A stretch of DNA of 64,000 nucleotides from Sialis fuliginosa (lineage: Eukaryota; Arthropoda; Insecta; Megaloptera; Sialidae), in assembly GCA_961205875.1 (NCBI GenBank), contig OY540809.1, positions 25,990,267-26,054,266 of the forward strand, written 5' to 3'. Shown here piece by piece: positions 11,752-24,076 of the stretch. The translations under genes were made by a program, and so were the position numbers. Below the pieces are notes generated by a model that saw only the letters and a list, made by a program, of their open reading frames with translations, searched no databases and had not been told where the DNA came from. Each line of letters begins with the position of its first letter. The stretch's first letter is position 1.

Positions 11752-12301
11752 TCCTCAGTACGTCTACCCTTTTGTTAATTTATTACCATATTTCTGAAAC
11801 TTCGTGAGTGGTTTTTTTTTTGACGAGTCTCCCAACTTTTTTATTTACGAAAATTCTTAAAAAAGGAGTATTTTCAAGCGTGCAGCCGCGGAATCTTTCG
11901 GGCGCTGGACTGGAAAAAGGGCCCAAGATATTTGCCGGACAAAATGATGGATTGTAAAAATAATTATTTAATAATTCTACAAATTTCAGGTAGCTGGTAA
12001 TAAACTACAATAACCTCGTTATTTTGACATGTTGGAGCAGACTAGATGACCACTCCACTATTTTTGTTCGATTTTCTCTCCATATTATCTTAGTTACAAT
12101 CCATTGATTATTTTGTCCAACAAATATCTTGAGCCGTTTTTCTAGTCCGGCGCCCGGAAGATTCCGCGGTTATACGCTCGAAAATGCCCCATTTTTAGGA
12201 ATTTTTGCAAATAAAAAAGTTGGAAGACTTCTCAAAAAAAGCCACTCCTGAAGTTTCAGAAGTATAGTAATAAATTAACAAAAGGGTCGACGTACTGAGG
12301 A
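11752..12301. mobile_element. long-armed inverted-repeat MITE (550 bp)
   Basis: The left end TCCTCAGTACGTCTACCCTT matches, inverted, the right end AAGGGTCGACGTACTGAGGA. The arms run about 200 bp each and include AATTTATTACTATACTTCTG-type sequence, CCAACTTTTTTATTT, CCGCGGAATCTTTCGGGCGC and CAAGATATTTGTTGGACAAAAT-like stretches. The short central spacer is about 11980-12095. The arms are visibly diverged. Non-coding; target site and superfamily not determined. Confidence 0.8.
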
Positions 12302-13118
12302 CTATTAGAGTTAAACTCGATCTTGTTCACGTATTCGAGACGAAATTGTAACAGGATGGCTTCAATTTTCACGAGATGGGAAAGTTAGTTGTAAAATTCG
12401 AGACCGAGACGAACTATCGTCTAGTTGTATCTCGTTTTGTAGTTAATTTAATACATTAATAGTAAAATCAATATTATATCAGATATATACAAATATTTAC
12501 TCTCTTGTTCATTGTTTATATAACGCCAAACAAGGAAATATATTTCTTCTTGTTAATTTCATGCTTGGTCCATTCCATATTTACCATCAATTTGAAATTT
12601 TGTCTAGTTTACTTAGACACAATGAAAATTTTACAAATATTATTTTTTTAATTCCTTCAAACTCCGATGTTACTTGACTCTTTTTGGGGTACCGCTGGTG
12701 TAGTGAGAGTGTTGTGTTATATTTAAGGGTATCTTAGAGTTTATTAGCGAGAGTTATTAGGCCACTATGATAGTAATTGCTTCTAACAACCCACATATCC
12801 GTGACTCGTGACGCGAATTCGTGAAATATAAATAATGCAGGTGTGTATTAAGGTGCATTTACTCACATAGCCCGTATGAATACATCTGGGGAGAAATAAA
12901 ATGTTTTTTATATAGTGCTTTTTGTGTGCACTCTTGACAAAAAAATACCAATCAATTTTAAAACTAATTTGTACCCTATATCTAATCGCTTTGGCTTCCG
13001 AACCATTCGTGTATTTTTCAGTACACATTACATTTATTTAATATTATTTAAATAGTAATTTCACGTGTAATTATCAAACAAAAGTTTACCAATTAACAAA
13101 GATATACTTATGTATATA
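12302..13118. other. no gene seen
   Basis: A short frame at 12783-13028 (minus) shows no recognisable motif. No repeat was matched. Confidence 0.4.
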
Positions 13119-13861
13119 CAGTATGTTCCAGAATAGATGTAACAAAAGGTGTAATGAACAAAAAAAAGTTCTACTTGATGTAAAACTAACGTATACCAAA
13201 TATTAGTTGATTTGGTCTTCTACAAGGTGTTTCATAAACAAAGCTGAAAAAATTACCAAGAACAACCTTTATTTTTCAAAATTAGAAAAGTTGTTTGAAA
13301 TGTAATTTTGGCACCTTACACCCAATATCGGAAAAATAATTTAAAAAAATTGAAATGAAAGTAATTCAATAAATTGCATTTTATTTTGGACGATACAATA
13401 AAAATAATTATTGTTTTAATACTTTGGTTTTGAACTTGTTCAACATTGACGACAAATTAAAGATGATGAGATTGACAAGATGAGACAACATCACGTTTGA
13501 CAGATAGTCAATAACAACTACATCTGTCTCTATTATTGTTTCCATACCCTAATTCTCACTTCACAATAAAATATCTACTTCATTTATTGAAAGTGTTAAT
13601 TTTTTATTGCTCTGAAATTCGGTTATTGCCTATTGCATTTTAAACAAACTTTCTTAGTGGATTTTTTTCATATTTTGAAAAAATAGCTAGTTTGTTCTTG
13701 GTTATTTTTACAACTTTACTTATAACACACCTTGTAGAGGACCGAATGGACTGATTATTGGTAGGTATACCTAAGTTTTACATCAAGCAGGACTCTATTC
13801 TGTAATTCCGAAAATTTTTTGTTCATTATACCTCTTGCTACATTTATCCTGGGACACACTG
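13119..13861. mobile_element. long-armed MITE, CAGTRTGTYCC ends, TA/TATA target
   Basis: The left end CAGTATGTTCCAGAATAGAT pairs with the right end, which read inverted is CAGTGTGTCCCAGGATAAAT. The arms continue for about 190 bp with shared words ATGAACAAAAAA, CTTGATGTAAAACT, TACAAGGTGT and ACCAAGAACAA. TATA lies outside both ends (13115-13118 and 13862-13865). Length is 743 bp with no transposase. A terminal fragment of the same family is at 47816-47845. Confidence 0.8.
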
Positions 13862-14590
13862 TATATGATTTCCACTTAGTTTTTCTCGGCTTAAGTAATG
13901 CACTTATAAATATGATATCAGCTTACTCTGATAAACTAATGCTCATCAAATGTCGGGGTTGTTGGTTTAAATCGTCACTATATGAAGTTTTAATTAGTAC
14001 AATTAAACATCAACTTAAATAGAAACTTCGGAACGGATATATTAATGTATTTATAAGAACTAACATCAGAATGAAATAAGTTTGTTTCATTGTTGTATTA
14101 AGTGTTCATATTTCACAGAGATCATCCGTTTAATAAATGTCGAATCATTGAAACGCTCTGCCAACTTAATGCAGTCAACAAGTGGCGTATTTATTCAGCG
14201 ATTAAAATCAGAGAGACATGCATAAGAATGGTAACAATGGAAGTCGTACAATAATAAATATTAAACGGATTAGGTTTTGGGACCAGGCCAAATATAACTG
14301 ATTTAAAACTAACTTCGTTTGGAATCTGTCTTGCGTCAGATGCTCTTAACTTAATAATCTTTTTGAGGGTCCGGAAATCATTTTAAATGAAAATTGAAAA
14401 AAATGAACGTACATTTTTAGGTAGGTACCTAATACTATACAAGCTTGAAATATTTGTTATAACATTTTAAATTGTTTGTAGTTTTGATCGATATTGTCTT
14501 ATAACAGAATACATTTTATGCGAGCCAGATCTTATGCTAACTCGGGAAGCCCTAAAAAAGTTAACAAAAATACAGATATCTCGAGAATCA
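13862..14590. other. no gene seen
   Basis: Short chance frames only; no recognised repeat. Confidence 0.4.
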
Positions 14591-15522
14591 TAAGGTACCT
14601 GCGGTAAATAGGGCCCAGAGTGTAATGAGGCCCATATAAAAAAAATCACATTTTCAATAGTTGGATCGGTCTGGGTTTTTATGTACACATAGAAGATACA
14701 TATACAAAGCTAACTACATACCGATTCGTCTCTCGCCACGCTAACTTTTCGGTATATCCGAGAGATGGTGACGAATGCTAAATTTTATAAAAATAACCAA
14801 CAAATAATCTTAATTTTGTTAAATTTTTAAATGTATTTTTTGTTTCTTATTTGTTCAGTTAATGTTCGATCCTTAAAGTTTATGGTGCAAGTTGATTTCA
14901 ACTGTTTTTTTTAAGTTTCTGCTTTATAAAATAAAATAAAATTTACCGTTACACTTTACAAATAATAAGGCCCACCAAATTTAAGATTGTTTTTTTTTAA
15001 TTATTTATTACAATTCATGATCACATATTTTGTTCTAGATTGGTATGTCATGTTTATTTACTAATAGTTCTATAAAAAAAATCCTCTACAATGAGGAAAT
15101 AACGTCGTCTGGCGAGAGTTTAGCAGCTGCTATGGATGCAGCATCGGTACGTTATGAATAAAAAATAAATATTAAAATAAAATTATTAATTATTTATTTA
15201 TTAGCTCTAATTAAGCAAACATTATGCCAAATGCTGATTTAAACATAGATCCCAAGCAAAATAAAATTATAATTATCTGAAAATGTTTAATTTAGTTAAG
15301 TGGCCTTATTAAACTACCATAGTTTAATAAGGCCCAAAGTTAATTTTTTTAACGATGTCTCAAAAATGAAAAAAACATTAAAGAAATGTTGATTTTCGTA
15401 CTTCTTTAGATTAATAATAAACAAAAATTTATCATTAACATAGTATTTTTAATATAAATTACTTATTACCCGAAATATAGCATTTTTAATTAAGGTGGGC
15501 CTTATTTGCCTCCATGACCTTA
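14591..15522. mobile_element. MITE with GGCCYTATT subterminal repeats
   Basis: The left end TAAGGTACCTGCGGTAAATA pairs with the right end read inverted, TAAGGTCATGGAGGCAAATA. The word AATAAGGCCCA or a close variant recurs at about 14605, 14628, 14964, 15304 (inverted), 15328 and 15493 (inverted). Such repeated subterminal words are typical of transposase binding sites. TA can serve as target at both ends. The interior is AT-rich and non-coding. Confidence 0.65.
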
Positions 15523-16075
15523 GATGATAACGACCTTCAAACATTTAATCATTTTTGACTTAATTCTACTTAAAATTTTAGTTTTTAGCATTTCACTAAT
15601 TAAGTACATAAGTGTACACTAGTGATAAAAGGAGGGTGGGAGAGGGAGTATTCCCTAATCCTTTAAACATTGATAACACATGTGCTCGCACATATAATTT
15701 CAATAGCACTGTTGATAAATAATTCGCAAACATTTGGATATCGCGAATGGTTTTATTGTGCCCTGTTTGCTACCCCCCTACCTTGAAATCCCGTTACAGG
15801 CGCCCAGGGTACAATCTTGTACTAGATACCGCTCTACGACCTGTTTTATTATTCATCCAAATGATAAAACAGTTTGAGATGTGTCAGGAAATGTCTTCCT
15901 TTGTAGACAAAAGCGTGCGAAAGTTTTTTTGGTAAGATCGGGTTGTTTTTATGCGTTGGTGTAACACTCATAGGCGTTCAGGAGCCAAAGTAGAGTAGCC
16001 AATTCGTGCGTATTGAATATTAAAAATAATATAAGGAACATGTTCCTTGACTAATATTTCATTCATAGATTAGAT
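15523..16075. other. no gene seen
   Basis: A 62-codon frame at 15747-15935 shows no family motif. The region is unassigned. Confidence 0.4.
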
Positions 16076-16738
16076 TCTTGGGGGTTCACACGACGCCGTA
16101 TACCGATTATTTCCCGTAACTTTTTTGTATTGTAATGGGCGTGTTCAAACGATACGGATTTTTTACCGTACTTGGAGAAAATTTTATGAATTCTAAAGGA
16201 CCCCGCACAATCCTTATGGAAAATGGGTTTCGGCCATTTTTTTTTGAAACTTTGCAAATTGATAGTTCTCAACAAGCTGATCAAAAGTCTCAATGAACAC
16301 GAAACCCGATAACCCCCCCAAAGTGATTATTGGTCAATTGCCTTACCGAAATATTTAATACTGTAGTCGAACCTATAGTCACCCACACAGTCACAACAAT
16401 TATAACACTCCATACGTGACAGGGGGTGAAATATCAACTCCCGTGCGATGCCGGGACGGGTCCGCTAGTAATATTATAAATTTTAAAATAGTATGAAATG
16501 AAAAAATCAAATTATTCTATTTTTGTGTTTTTTATATTAAATATTTAAAAAGTTCAAATAAACGTTTATTAATAGCTGATATTAAAAAAATTATAAAAAT
16601 AAAATAAATTACCATATATCAACGTATTTTAATTTATTTTGACATCTGGAATATTCTGGAACATAAACTGTAACATGCGGTTTACATTCGATACGGAAAA
16701 TTGCTTTTACGGGAAAAAAAACGTGAAGTGTGAACGCT
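16076..16738. mobile_element. MITE with GTTCACAC ends, interrupted by a Helitron-like tail
   Basis: Left GGGTTCACACGACGCC...GATTATTTCCCGTAA pairs with right TTTTACGGGAAAA...GTGTGAACGCTGTC in inverted orientation, sharing the GTTCACAC, CGTAT and CCCGTAA words. Between them, ending at 16468, lies TGCGATGCCGGGACGGGTC followed by CGCTAGT, which resembles a Helitron-type 3' end. Boundaries are approximate. Confidence 0.5.
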
Positions 16739-17627
16739 GTCTTACTTTATGTGATATTTTAAATATAGCTAGTATTTTTTATTCTCTTTACATCCATAGA
16801 AAATAAATATCATACGCTTGCATACCTAATTTTGATCTGTGACCCCCCCCTCATTTTTTTTTCAAAATTTGTATTAATAGATTTAATTGATATTTTGTCT
16901 AATCAATTTTTTTATAAAAATGTTTGAGAATTTCTGTATAATTGAAAACTAGGTAAAAATTCGTTTAAGCTAAGTAAACATGATCAATAAAAAATCGCTA
17001 GCGTAAGCTTGAACAAAATAAAAGAGAGGGGACGATAAAAACAAGTCCTTCTCTTCAGTGTCCATAAATTTGTACAAAATGCGATTAGTAGAACATCCCC
17101 AAAACATTGTTTTTGTTTTCTTCTTTTTTTGTCAACGCTAGAATCGAATTAACGAATTTTCAACTTCCAGTACGTTCGTTTTAAACTGAATGTATAGAAA
17201 TATAGTTACAATCTCTGGCAAAAATAAATAGCTTTCATAAATATCAGCACTACCTATATTTATAATAAAATTGATTAAAACCGCAGCTTACTTGAATACA
17301 GGAAGGTATTTTTTTTCTATACGAATATAATGTTATTATTTTCATACCATGTATGACAATGAATATGCGTTGAAACATTTTAATGCACAATGTTTTTTTA
17401 TGTATCGATTTGCGCTGTGGTGTATTTTATATCAGTGGGGGTTACGGGAGTTAAAATAAAAATTGGAAAAAATTATAAAGCACTGACATTAGTTGACTAG
17501 TGTTTATTAACTAAAAAATATATATATATTTTGTTATATTTGAAAATAAATGCATTCCAAGAAGTAACTAGTGTACTTACACAGTCACCAATATTTTCAA
17601 ATATTATTTTAAGATATATTTTCTAAG
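16739..17627. other. no gene seen
   Basis: AT-rich DNA with homopolymer runs and no repeat recognised. Confidence 0.4.
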
Positions 17628-17702
17628 AGTGAGAAAGGGTTCCGTTAAAAAGCCTTATAGTTCTAAGGGTTCCATGAGTCGACAAAGTTTGAAGACCGCT
17701 TT
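17628..17702 (+). mobile_element. hAT terminal remnant
   Basis: AGGGTTCCATGAGTCGACAA followed by AGTTTGAAGACCGCT resembles the right end of the hAT MITE at 6575-7079 (GGGGTCCC...AAGTTTAAGAACCGCT). No partner end or target duplication is visible. Confidence 0.4.
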
Positions 17703-17763
17703 TATATCAATTTGTACAGTAAAAATAGAGACTTCGGATATTGGATACATTTTTTCATTTAAA

Positions 17764-17872
17764 CCTGAAAAACTGTTTTACAGTTAGATATCAACAAATA
17801 TTTATAATTTAGTACATTTAATTAAACAAGTGTCCGACACTGAGGTATTGTCCAAGAGTGGTGCCAGTATCT
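17764..17872 (+). mobile_element. MITE-A 3' fragment
   Basis: TACAGTTAGATATCAACAAA, then AGTACATTTAATTAAACAAG and a terminal AAGAGTGGTGCCAGTATCT followed by TA match the right end of MITE-A. The 5' four-fifths are missing. Confidence 0.7.
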
Positions 17873-19183
17873 TATGTTTGAATCTAAATTCAATGCAACA
17901 GTTATAATTAATATATTATAATAACAGTACAATTCAACGCCTACATTATACTAATTCGGTTCATTTATGATCTCTATATTATTATCAAATGTGATGTTAA
18001 CTAAATTCCGCAGAAATGTTGCAAAGTTAGCTATAAAGCATTAACTTTCAGTAACTATGAAATATGATACAATGTTTCATTTTACATCAAAATTTAGTTA
18101 CAACTTCTTGCCTTTACAACTTTCTCAAGATACGAAATGTATGTTTATTGGACGACATTTTTTTCTATTTATAATAAGTAATTTTAGTTAGTTTACTAAC
18201 GTTTTATTAAATAAAGTCTTGAAAGTTTGACTGATCATTAATTATAAATATTTGAAAAAGAATGTCTAATTAGAATAGGGGTTAACAACCTTTTTTAGAA
18301 GAGAGCCACATAATATAAGAGACCGTTGAGTTAAAATATGAAATAAATGTATTTATTTACTGTTGGATCACATATAACAAGTGAAAATTAACGCATAGGG
18401 TTGAAAAGCTATTTAATATTTTATTGGTATAAAATTTATTAAAATAGAAAATTATTTAATGAATTATACTTCCTATAAAATTTTAATACCACGTACAAAA
18501 TAAATACTTATTATGATAATAAAATTATTTGATGCTGCAATGATATATGGTAAATCGAATTTAATAATTTTACTTGGTTTAATTATACATATTAATATAA
18601 TGTTAAATACACCCTTTGGCTGATTAATTATTATAGTATAATTAAGTGTTTTCAGTATAATTATTCATAAAATAAATATGAATTTAATTCCAAACTAAAT
18701 ATTAATAAGTCTAATAAAATTGATAGTTAACATATTTGCATTAAAATTATAATTTCTGATTATAACTTTGAATTTTATTACATATACATACATGCATTTT
18801 ATACATAGATATGCTTATGCATATCAATTACTAACATTTTTTCACATACTACTATGGACAAATTTAAGGATATCTATTATTATATAATATAGGTTATTTT
18901 ATAAATACTGTAGTGATACTTATCTCCGTTGGTAATAATAAGTATTGAAAGACCTTGGTAGTATATGGGTTAAGATATATTTTTAACACTGAATAAGTAA
19001 CTGTAGAATAGTTATAAATTTAATTTTAAGTAAAATAAAGAAAACTTAATTTTATTTTAGAATCAATTCAATACCTAATAATAATTAAATTACCAATTTC
19101 ATTTAATCAAGTTTCAGTTTATTGTGATAATAATCTTATATTGTGAACATATACCATTTAAATTAACCTCGAACATATATTAA
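17873..19183. other. no gene seen; possible hAT end at 18278
   Basis: Strongly AT-rich. At 18278-18335, AGGGGTTAACAACCTTTTTT followed by AGAGCCACAT resembles a hAT terminus but lacks a partner. Confidence 0.4.
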
Positions 19184-19320
19184 CACGTTCACAGCGGTAT
19201 GGGAACTATGCAAATAAAACAAAACGCTGAAATTTTCGTGAGCATACGTTTTCTAATGTCCAGAACGTGAATATTACTAGAGGAGTATATAAATGTGTTA
19301 GTCGTTTCGATTTGAACGTG
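19184..19320. mobile_element. small TTAA-flanked MITE
   Basis: TTAA (19180-19183) then CACGTTCA at the left, and TGAACGTG then TTAA (19321-19324) at the right, make a 137-bp element. TTAA targets are characteristic of piggyBac-type transposases. The inverted repeat is short, so this rests mainly on the flanking tetranucleotides. Confidence 0.5.
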
Positions 19321-19732
19321 TTAATACTGCTGTTGGCAGGGTCCGTAGTACTTATAATGGCTGCTACGTAAATCCCCCGCCTTTATAATTAAATGTTTCA
19401 AAGTTCATTAAATACAAGGACATTAGCGTCCGGCCAAAGTCTATAACAGATTGAGACGAAATCATTTAAATATTGCATGTCTGTAATATAATGTAGTACA
19501 AGCCGTTTCTCGCTTAATGAAGTAAATGCGTTCCAAAACATTAATTCGTTAATCGAAATTTTATAATAGAAAAATTAAAATATTCTACAACCGTTCATCA
19601 AAACTTCGAAATAGATTATTTATATTGAAAATTTATTACAAAAATATGATTTTCATAATTTTTGCAAAATTTTTACTATGCAACTCTATGTCACTAAATA
19701 TCAGATAAATTGTGACAAATAATTAGCCATTA

Positions 19733-20043
19733 GTCTGTTTGTTACAATTTTTCCGGCTAAACCGCTGAACCGATCTTGATGAAATTTTGCAGGGATATAG
19801 CTTACATCCTGAGGAAGGACATAGGCTACTCGGTATTCCGAAATTTAATTAGATAAAAAAATGGGAGTGTGACATTTGTACGCACGACCTGTTTTATCGA
19901 TTATCATAACAGAAATTGGTATTACCTAACCTCCTTCTTCTTCTTCTTATTCTACTACTACTAACCCATGAAGTGGTTTTATGTCTGACAGCTACTATAA
20001 CCTAACTTTACTTCCACACGAACGAATCCGCAGGTAACAGCTA
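19733..20043 (+). mobile_element. Helitron-like element, 5'-truncated
   Basis: GGCTAAACCGCTGAACCGAT, TTGATGAAATTTTGCAGGG, TAGCTTACATCCTGAGGAAGG and ACATAGGCTACTCGG follow the module order of the intact copy at 20947. The right end CAGGTAACAGCTAATAG approximates the CTAG terminus. The TCCATACTAATA head is missing. Confidence 0.65.
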
Positions 20044-20946
20044 ATAGTAAATAAAGTGTATAATAATAAATTGTAGAATCGTTTCTCCTTATTTATCATT
20101 TATCTATATATGCATGAGTATCAAGACTTTATAATCAGACTGTAGGTGCAATAAATAAAATAATGAAGATATACATGATGCTGTAACTAGAATGTGTTAA
20201 TAAAAAACACGCAAACCAAAACATTAAAAATTCCGGATAGCGAGCATTGGACAAAAACGATGCGAAACACATTTGTCCAATGATGATAAATGGAATTCTG
20301 TTTTGGATTTTATTTTTCATCGAACGATACCGGACAAACATACGTAAAATCGGTATCGACAGTGAAAGACAAAGAGAAAGAATAAAACTGACACAGGAAT
20401 AGAAAGAGAAAGATAGATAGGTGCTGTTGTCAGACCCGGATTATAATTATTTGTGAGAAGTTACTATTTAAAACAAAACTCTTTATTTTCATTCAACTAC
20501 CTATATTTTCAATATCGCAGATGAAAGCAGCCGTATCATAATTAAAACGTTTATATTTATTGTACATTTAAAAAGGTGAATTGTCCAGCATATGGTTATA
20601 AAAACTGTAATGATAAATATGAGGCAAATATTTATTTTTACAGGTAATTAAATATTTAATTTATGTATAAAATAAATCCAATTAATCTAAATAAAAATAT
20701 ATTTTGGATTATAACATCGCCATTTTGTCCATATACATAAATTGAAACAATATATTACGAATTTATGCATATGTGATAGTTAAAATTAATCCGTTAAAGC
20801 AGTATTCTCAACCAATGGAACCTGCTGTTCTGGGGGGGGGGGTCATAAGCGATTCTCAGAGGAGGTTTGGACGCTCTTCAGGAATTAGTTTAGTTAGGAG
20901 TTTAGGTGTTTCAAATATACAATACATACATATATTAAAATATTTA
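20044..20946. other. no gene seen
   Basis: Short frames only. A nine-G run lies at about 20833-20841. No repeat was recognised. Confidence 0.4.
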
Positions 20947-21253
20947 TCCATACTGATATTATAAATGCGAAAGTGTCTCTCTCGATATAATATCTCTTTG
21001 ATACCTTTTATCGGCTAACCGCTGAACCGATCTTGACGAAATTTTTGATACTTTGTATCCCGAAAAATGTATTAGATAAAAAAATGTGTGCGCATTATAG
21101 GTTATATTTTTTAGCATAGACATCTAGCGTGTAAATGCGAAACTAAAAACCTGTTTTATTGACTATCATAACAAATCTGTATTATCTATCTGCATTGTGT
21201 TGTTTTCACTAATATAAATTAGTGAAAGCAATGAAGTCACAGGTAACAGCTAG
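20947..21253 (+). mobile_element. Helitron-like element, both ends present
   Basis: It starts TCCATACTGATATTATAAAT immediately after an A (20946) and ends GGTAACAGCTAG just before a T (21254), the A/T insertion expected for a Helitron with TC 5' and CTRR 3' ends. It contains GCGAAAGTGTCTCTC, GCTGAACCGATCTTGACG and a segment with GACATCTAGCGTGTAAATGC. At 307 bp it is non-autonomous. Confidence 0.75.
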
Positions 21254-21287
21254 TTATTAATAAATTAAGATCATGTTTCATGAACCT

Positions 21288-21510
21288 CCTTATTGCTTCT
21301 TCGTAATATCGAAGATACGAGAAGCTTTGTGATGGTTTTAGATTGAGATGAAAAAAATGTTTTCCGATTTCAAAATTTCAAATTGATCTTTCCGTTTCAC
21401 GTCAAGACAAACATTTTTCGTTCCGTGTCTGTCTGTCTGTCCGTCCGTGTGTCTATCCCCTGAATCTTTGTCACACGCATAACTCATGAACCACAGAACC
21501 GATATTATTG
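21288..21510 (+). repeat. dispersed repeat with GTCTGTCTGTC, copy 1
   Basis: This region matches 37325-37475 in opposite orientation. Shared words are ATACGAGAAGCTTTGTGAT, ATGTTTTCCGATTTCAAAAT, a GTCTGTCTGTCCGTCCGTGT tract, CCCCTGAATCT and ATAACTCATGAACCA. A minus-strand frame (21338-21598) translates to a FEILKSENIFF motif also seen from the other copy, which reflects shared DNA rather than a gene. The class is not assigned; the GTCT head recalls the Helitron copies but the rest differs. Confidence 0.65.
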
Positions 21511-22469
21511 AAACTTGGTCGGATGGTTGGGTCTGGCTTGAGGACGATCCCGTTTCAAAATCATCAAAATCGTGTTTAAGGGAGAGAGAGACATCCAAAA
21601 ATATTTATTTTTTCAAGATATCTCAAGAACGATATATGTTACGTAAAAATTTTATAGGATTTTTTTGTAGAGCATTCAATTTCCTATAATATAGGTCTAC
21701 AACGTTTCTTGTAATATATTCCCTTACAAAGATTTATCTCAATTTGCTTTTAAAAATCATGATTTGTTTTTTTAAATTGATATTTACTATAATCAGGTGC
21801 GATTATTATTTATTATTATTATTATTACCTTTAGTGAATTTAGCACGATGAAGCACTGTGCATTTACTTGGAAGATGTTTTTTCTTTGTTTGTGACGTAC
21901 ACCCATACCTGCTTCTTCCGTTGTCATTGTATATTTAGTTAATACAACACTGGTCGCTACTCTGTGGCGATGTCAGAATGGTTTGGGATAAATCAACTTT
22001 GGAAATTTTCAAATCCCTTCAGTTGTAACAATGATTGAGTGAGTTCGCACCAACACAATAGATAAATTGGGGCGGAAAATTAGGGAGGGGGTGAATGTGT
22101 GGTGTAAAGTGGAGGTAGAAGGGGTCTTATCGAAAAAGACGACCCGTTTAGGAAACGAATCTATCATGTTGCCGAGTAGGCGAGAGAATTGTAATATTTT
22201 TTTCTTGTTTTTGTTCTGTTATTTTTATATTTATTTCGGTTTCTCTTTATCTATATGGGTACTTCTGTTTGAAGAGCTGCCCATTTTTTATATGAAATGT
22301 TTTTCTGTAAGATTAAACAAGATTAAAAGGATTGTTTCGATGAATATTTTAAAAATTACATAAATCGTGATAAAGTTGGTTTTAATAAAAAAAGATTTTA
22401 TGGTTTTGACTTCTGAATGATTTAAATATGAAATCTCTCTCTAAAATTGAATTATATATAATTACATCA
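21511..22469. other. no gene seen; short TTA microsatellite
   Basis: A (TTA)n tract lies at about 21806-21829. A 98-codon frame at 22067-22363 is compositionally AT-driven with no recognised motif. Confidence 0.4.
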
Positions 22470-22930
22470 TAGTGAATATTCACTAATTAAAATAGTTTAA
22501 AATATACCACTATGAATATGTGACTATTCACTACTTGAAATAATGAACAGTCACTTTTTAAGTTATAACATCTTAGTTTTTTATTTTATTTATTTTTGAT
22601 GTCACAAACTGAAGCAAAATTATAAGCATAAAAAATTAGAAAATTATCACACATGACAATAATCTCTTATTCATTCATAACTTATAAGTTCGATGTCAGT
22701 TATGAATATATCAATGATCATAGGCTAATTTATGGAAGAATTAAAATTAATGAAAAATGTTTATTGCAAATACTTACCTGATTTATTGTTAATAACTCAC
22801 TCAAAGCAGTTGATTCGTATACGTTGACAAATCGAAGCAAGAATAAATGCCGTATTGGCGCCACTTTAGATTCTAAATAACTATTATTTTAGTGAAGTTT
22901 AAAGTGACTAATTGAATTAGTGAAACAACT
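22470..22930 (+). repeat. dispersed repeat, copy 2 of the 222-350 family; possible MITE
   Basis: 22491-22621 matches 222-350. The left edge ATTCACTAATTAAAATAGTTT and the right edge (inverted) TTCACTAATTCAATTAGTC, written here in part, look like loose terminal inverted repeats. The element limits are therefore tentative. Confidence 0.4.
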
Positions 22931-23422
22931 ACTAATTTAGTTTTAGAGAGCAATTAGGTTTTGTTAATTGAAACGAGTAAATATTAAACTATATCGTGCA
23001 AATTATTGCATTAAACATTTTTTAATAATGCAATAGTTTTTTTTTAATAAATGAAAATACTTCCGACGATAAAATCATATAATCTGGAGTAAAATTCCCT
23101 GGTGATTAAGAACTTACATCAATTTCTACGAACGCATTTGCACAGAAAAACAGGAAGTAATTTTCAAAGTGCAAACACCGTTAAAAAGAAACTATAGAAA
23201 GTATTACCCGATAATTACTTTTACAACGTAGGTAGTTTTATTTCGTTCGTTGTAACGATTGTTGTTTAGATACCATATAGTTACGTTAGTGCTCCGCAAT
23301 GTTCTTTAAATCCTGAGAGATTTGTTGCACTCAAATTGCGGATTTAACTCGAGTAATAACAATGTTTATTGGTGAATTGGTTATTTCTTTTATTTATAAT
23401 ACGACAGGGATGATTTCAATTA
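22931..23422. other. no gene seen
   Basis: Unassigned AT-rich DNA. Confidence 0.4.
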
Positions 23423-24076
23423 CACAAGCCGACAAAAAAATACTTTTGTACTGGTGTCTCTACTTTAGTAAGTGATTTGGAGTTTTTTGACGTGCTGAAA
23501 CCGAATCCGTCACCCGAATTACTCCATCACGTGAGATTTTTGATAAAACCTAACCTAAAAGTGTCCAAAATGACGATTTTGATAATATTTAAGAATTTAT
23601 TACCAAGTAGGTAAATTTTTTGTAAAGTTTTCGTTCATGGTAAGAAATAGTACTATCTTTCCTCTTTAAAACGAATTTTTATTTTTTACTGTACGATTTT
23701 TTTTCACCGAAATATACTAGTTTGAATATTTTCTTAATAGTTTTGACACAGTGACACAATGGACTTTACTATACATTAAATATAACAATAACTAGTTTAT
23801 TTCGGTGAAAAAAATCGTACACTAGAAATTAAACATTTATTGCGAGGAAAGATAGTACTACTTCTTACCATGAACGGAAACTTTAGAAAAAATTTACCTA
23901 CTTGGTAATAAATTTTTAAATATTACCAAAATCGTCATTTTGGACACTTTTAGGTTAGGTTGTATCAAAAAACTGACGCGATGAAACAATTTGGGCAACG
24001 GATTCGGTTTCAGCACGCCAAAAGTCTCCGAAATCACCTATTTAAGTAGAGACACCATAAATGATGTCGGCCTGTG
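23423..24076. mobile_element. long-armed MITE, CACARGCCGAC ends, TTA target
   Basis: The left end CACAAGCCGACA pairs with the right end, inverted CACAGGCCGACATC, and TTA flanks both sides (23420-23422, 24077-24079). The arms of about 300 bp share TAGAGACACC-like sequence, GCTGAAACCGAATCCG, AACCTAACCTAAAAGTGTCC, AAATGACGATTTTG, TACCAAGTAGGTAAATTTTT, GAAAGATAGTACTA and CGATTTTTTTCACCGAAATA. The spacer is short (about 23736-23795), so the element is nearly a full palindrome of 654 bp. Non-coding. Confidence 0.85.

Noticed and set aside
21338-21598. An 86-codon frame with DGQTDRHGTKN and FEILKSENIFF
   Set aside because: The residues come from a GTCTGTCTGTC microsatellite and a dispersed repeat also present at 37325-37475.
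22067-22363. A 98-codon frame with a hydrophobic centre
   Set aside because: The hydrophobic run comes from a T-rich tract (FFLFLFCYFYIYFGF) with no domain or conserved start context.
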